Origin: Desulfococcus sp.
GTDB taxonomy: Bacteria > Desulfobacterota > Desulfobacteria > Desulfobacterales > Desulfosalsimonadaceae
Direction of reading: 5' to 3'
DNA length: 6,335 nt
NCBI GenBank assembly: GCA_024641805.1
Contig: JAHECJ010000137.1
Coordinates: 1-6,335 of the forward strand
Shown here: positions 5,125 to 6,335 of the stretch, one piece after another
Layout: each line of letters starts with the position of its first letter
Numbering within the stretch: the first letter of the stretch is position 1
The notes under the pieces: model-generated
What the model was told of the DNA's origin: nothing
The model's database searches: none
Seen by the model: the letters and a program-made list of their open reading frames with translations, nothing else
Position numbers and translations under genes: made by a program

Positions 5125-6335
5125 ATGGCTAAGAAGATGAAAACAATTGATGGAAATACTGCGGCGGTGCACGTGGCCTATGCCTTGAGTGATGTTGCTG
5201 CAATTTATCCGATCACACCTTCGACCTCAATGGGAGAAACCGCGGACGAATGGTCCGCCCAGGGCCGGAAAAATATTTTTGGCCAGACATTAAACGTCAA
5301 GCAAATGCAGTCCGAAGCCGGTGCTGCGGGCGCGGTTCACGGGTCACTGGTTGCCGGCGCGCTGACCACGACCTTTACCGCCTCCCAGGGGCTGTTGCTC
5401 ATGATCCCGAATATGTACAAAATTTCCGGTGAATTGCTGCCCTGCGTATTTCACGTCTCAGCCAGAGCCCTTGCCGCCCATGCATTATCCATTTTTGGGG
5501 ATCACAGTGACGTAATGAGTGTTCGTCAGACCGGTTTTGCCATGCTGGCTTCCGGATCAGTCCAGGAGGTGATGGATCTGGCGCTGGTGTCCCATTTGTC
5601 AGCCATCGAATCCAGTGTGCCTTTTTTGCATTTTTTTGACGGGTTCCGCACATCTTCCGAAATACAGAAGATTGAGCTGATTGATTATGAAGATATCGCC
5701 GCTCTGGTGAACCATGAAGCCATCAGGGATTTCCGGGCACGGGCCATGAATCCGGAACATCCCCACGTTCGGGGAACCGCCCAGAATCCGGATATTTATT
5801 TTCAAGGCCGTGAAGCTGCCAATCCTTTTTATTTGCAGATCCCGACGATTGTCGAAGAATCCATGGCAAAAGTCGGCACCCTGACCGGGCGTCATTACAA
5901 ATTGTTCGACTATATCGGTCATCCGGAAGCAGAGCGCATCATCATTTCCATGGGGTCCTCTACGGAAACCATTGAAGAGGTGATAAACGCGCTAAATGCC
6001 AAAGGCGACAGACTGGGCCTGGTAAAAGTACGGCTGTACCGGCCGTTTTCCATCGAACATTTTCTTTCAGCCATCCCATCATCGGTGGAGCATATTACGG
6101 TGCTGGACCGGACCAAGGAACCGGGCGCCATTGGTGATCCCCTGTATATGGATGTATGTGCCGCATTCAAGGAATACGGCGACATGCCCCAGATGAAAAT
6201 CACCGGAGGAAGGTACGGACTGGGTTCCAAGGAATTCACCCCGGCCATGGTCAAGGCGGTGTTCGACAATATGCGATCCGTGGGGGTTAAGAATCATTTT
6301 ATGGTGGGTATACAGGATGATGTCACTTACCAGTC
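5125..6335 (+). CDS. nifJ: Pyruvate:ferredoxin (flavodoxin) oxidoreductase, N-terminal part, truncated by window edge
   Basis: The frame is open from ATG 5125 (CGGAG at 5111-5115 upstream) to the window end, giving 403 residues of an enzyme normally near 1,170-1,200. It catalyses CoA-dependent oxidative decarboxylation of pyruvate to acetyl-CoA and CO2 with reduction of ferredoxin or flavodoxin, in the cytoplasm of anaerobes. Domain I starts with IDGNTAAVHVAYALSD and YPITPS, with Thr31 at the pyruvate-contact position. Glu63 (QSEAGAAGA) and Arg113 (SARALAAHA) correspond to Glu64 and Arg114 of the Desulfovibrio africanus enzyme. Domain II follows from about residue 270 and ends with the typical RYGLGSKEF motif. 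The ferredoxin-like iron-sulfur and TPP-binding domains lie beyond the window. A 203-base spacer separates it from the lyase gene, so it is probably a separate unit. The product call is very secure; whether it is the main PFOR or a paralogue for another 2-oxoacid cannot be seen. Confidence 0.95.
   Translation, partial: MAKKMKTIDGNTAAVHVAYALSDVAAIYPITPSTSMGETADEWSAQGRKNIFGQTLNVKQMQSEAGAAGAVHGSLVAGALTTTFTASQGLLLMIPNMYKISGELLPCVFHVSARALAAHALSIFGDHSDVMSVRQTGFAMLASGSVQEVMDLALVSHLSAIESSVPFLHFFDGFRTSSEIQKIELIDYEDIAALVNHEAIRDFRARAMNPEHPHVRGTAQNPDIYFQGREAANPFYLQIPTIVEESMAKVGTLTGRHYKLFDYIGHPEAERIIISMGSSTETIEEVINALNAKGDRLGLVKVRLYRPFSIEHFLSAIPSSVEHITVLDRTKEPGAIGDPLYMDVCAAFKEYGDMPQMKITGGRYGLGSKEFTPAMVKAVFDNMRSVGVKNHFMVGIQDDVTYQ

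Noticed and set aside
1..6335. tRNA, rRNA, CRISPR, insertion sequence or prophage elements
   Set aside because: I saw no cloverleaf, spaced direct repeats, transposase-like frame or terminal inverted repeats on either strand.

Overview
The window looks like ordinary chromosomal DNA from an anaerobic, Gram-negative bacterium. I favour a Desulfobacterota (delta-proteobacterial, Desulfobacterales-like) host. The basis is a single-chain pyruvate:ferredoxin oxidoreductase whose N-terminus lines up almost residue for residue with the Desulfovibrio africanus type, two lipobox lipoproteins, and moderately GC-rich genes separated by AT-rich spacers. This assignment is an inference from remembered family sequences, not a search.

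Layout. Bases 1-86 hold the last 27 codons of a gene that reads like the C-terminus of the 16S rRNA dimethyltransferase RsmA/KsgA. A strong bidirectional hairpin terminator (130-170) separates it from a convergent small lipoprotein gene (200-655, minus strand, GTG start). A second lipoprotein gene runs divergently from it (789-1379, plus strand). The two share a short AT-rich promoter region (691-750) with nested inverted repeats. Neither lipoprotein has a function I can recognise.

The interesting part is 1549-4921. A TTGACA promoter is overlapped at its -10 by a perfect 24-bp palindrome of TetR-operator type. After a roughly 210-nt leader that can fold into a three-way junction come two tightly spaced genes. 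The first is an FGGY-family kinase that resembles xylulokinase but lacks its substrate-contact residues. The second is a soluble, PLP-dependent enzyme strikingly like eukaryotic sphingosine-1-phosphate lyase, with a TTG start set by a perfect Shine-Dalgarno. The kinase probably makes a phosphorylated compound and the lyase probably cleaves a phosphorylated amino alcohol, so the pair could be a 'phosphorylate then retro-aldol cleave' pathway switched on by an acyl or lipid-like ligand of a TetR repressor. No TetR gene lies in the window. The pairing and the substrate are hypotheses.

After a 203-bp spacer, the plus strand carries the first 403 codons of nifJ/por (5125 to the window end, truncated). 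It probably has its own promoter and is central anaerobic metabolism rather than part of the kinase-lyase unit. I saw no tRNA, rRNA, CRISPR array, insertion sequence or attachment site.
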